6,282 nucleotides of DNA from an uncultured Clostridia bacterium (GTDB lineage Bacteria > Bacillota > Clostridia > TANB77 > CAG-508): contig CARBKU010000076.1 in the NCBI GenBank assembly GCA_948946035.1, positions 1 through 6,282 on the forward strand, read 5' to 3'. Position numbers and translations under genes: made by a program. Each line of letters begins with the position of its first letter. The stretch's first letter is position 1. The notes below the pieces were generated by a model that made no database searches, was not told where the DNA came from, and saw nothing but the letters and a program-made list of their open reading frames with translations. Of this stretch, positions 6,129 to 6,282 are shown piece by piece.

Positions 6129-6282
6129 TTATTGTTTTCCTTCTACATATATTTTTTTGTCGTTTTCATCTATGTAGAAATATTTATTTTCATAAAAATC
6201 AAATTTGATTTCTTTTGCTTTTTCATTTTCTTTAGTTGATTTTTCTTCTAAACTAATCTTTAAAGTTTCTAAAATATTATGA
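6129..6282 (-). CDS. Unrecognised protein, C-terminal 50 residues (5' end beyond window)
   Basis: Reading the minus strand from the right edge gives 50 open codons, then TAA at 6131-6129, with no Met inside, so the start lies outside the window. The peptide is rich in Lys and Glu (for example EEKSTKENEKAKEIKF), then has an aromatic stretch (FDFYENKYFYID) and ends IYVEGKQ. Codon choice and composition match the neighbouring genes and the strand is the same, which supports a real gene tail. I do not recognise the family. The genes divIVA and sepF often precede ileS in Firmicutes, but this tail shows nothing that identifies either. It stops 159 bases before ileS. Confidence 0.55.
   Translation of the reverse strand, partial: HNILETLKISLEEKSTKENEKAKEIKFDFYENKYFYIDENDKKIYVEGKQ
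6141..6179. repeat. Perfect 9-base inverted repeat at the end of the unknown gene
   Basis: TTCTACATA (6141-6149) and TATGTAGAA (6171-6179) are exact reverse complements separated by 21 bases, inside the last codons of the right-edge gene. In the minus-strand RNA the stem would not be followed by a U-tract, so it is a poor intrinsic terminator. It may partly reflect the similar coding of FYID and IYVE. Confidence 0.4.

Overview
The window is AT-rich DNA from a low-G+C Gram-positive-type bacterium. Most likely this is a member of the Clostridia or a related Firmicutes lineage; I infer that from protein style and composition, not from a marker gene. Every gene I can support lies on the minus strand. 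Genes end in TAA or TGA (tagA ends in TGA), so the code is the ordinary bacterial one and not a Mycoplasma-type code. Purine-rich Shine-Dalgarno sites precede ileS, mnaA and the glycosyltransferase.

In order of transcription (right to left), the right edge holds the last 50 codons of an unrecognised protein (6129-6282). A 159-base AT-rich intergenic stretch follows. Its ileS-proximal half carries three copies of GACAGT at an exact 10-base pitch, enclosed by a 7-base inverted repeat that abuts the ileS ribosome binding site. Next is ileS (2789-5969), an isoleucyl-tRNA synthetase of the eukaryote-like type 2 class, split by an apparent single-base frameshift near 3983. The catalytic and editing half is in one frame and the anticodon-binding half in another. 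Removing one base gives a continuous 1059-residue protein of normal length for the class.

Only 23 bases after ileS comes a TagA/WecG/CpsF-family glycosyltransferase (2043-2765). It is followed by a non-hydrolysing UDP-GlcNAc 2-epimerase, MnaA/WecB (857-1960), and 18 bases later by a family 2 glycosyltransferase of the rhamnosyltransferase-like type, which runs off the left edge (1-838).

The epimerase makes UDP-ManNAc and the TagA protein transfers ManNAc onto undecaprenyl-PP-GlcNAc. Together they build the linkage disaccharide of wall teichoic acid or a similar wall polymer, and the family 2 enzyme probably adds a further sugar. The window is therefore the start of a cell-surface polysaccharide cluster placed directly behind a tRNA synthetase. 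I found no RNA genes, CRISPR array, complete insertion sequence or novel multi-gene system. The items most worth checking are the ileS frameshift and the phased repeat in front of ileS.
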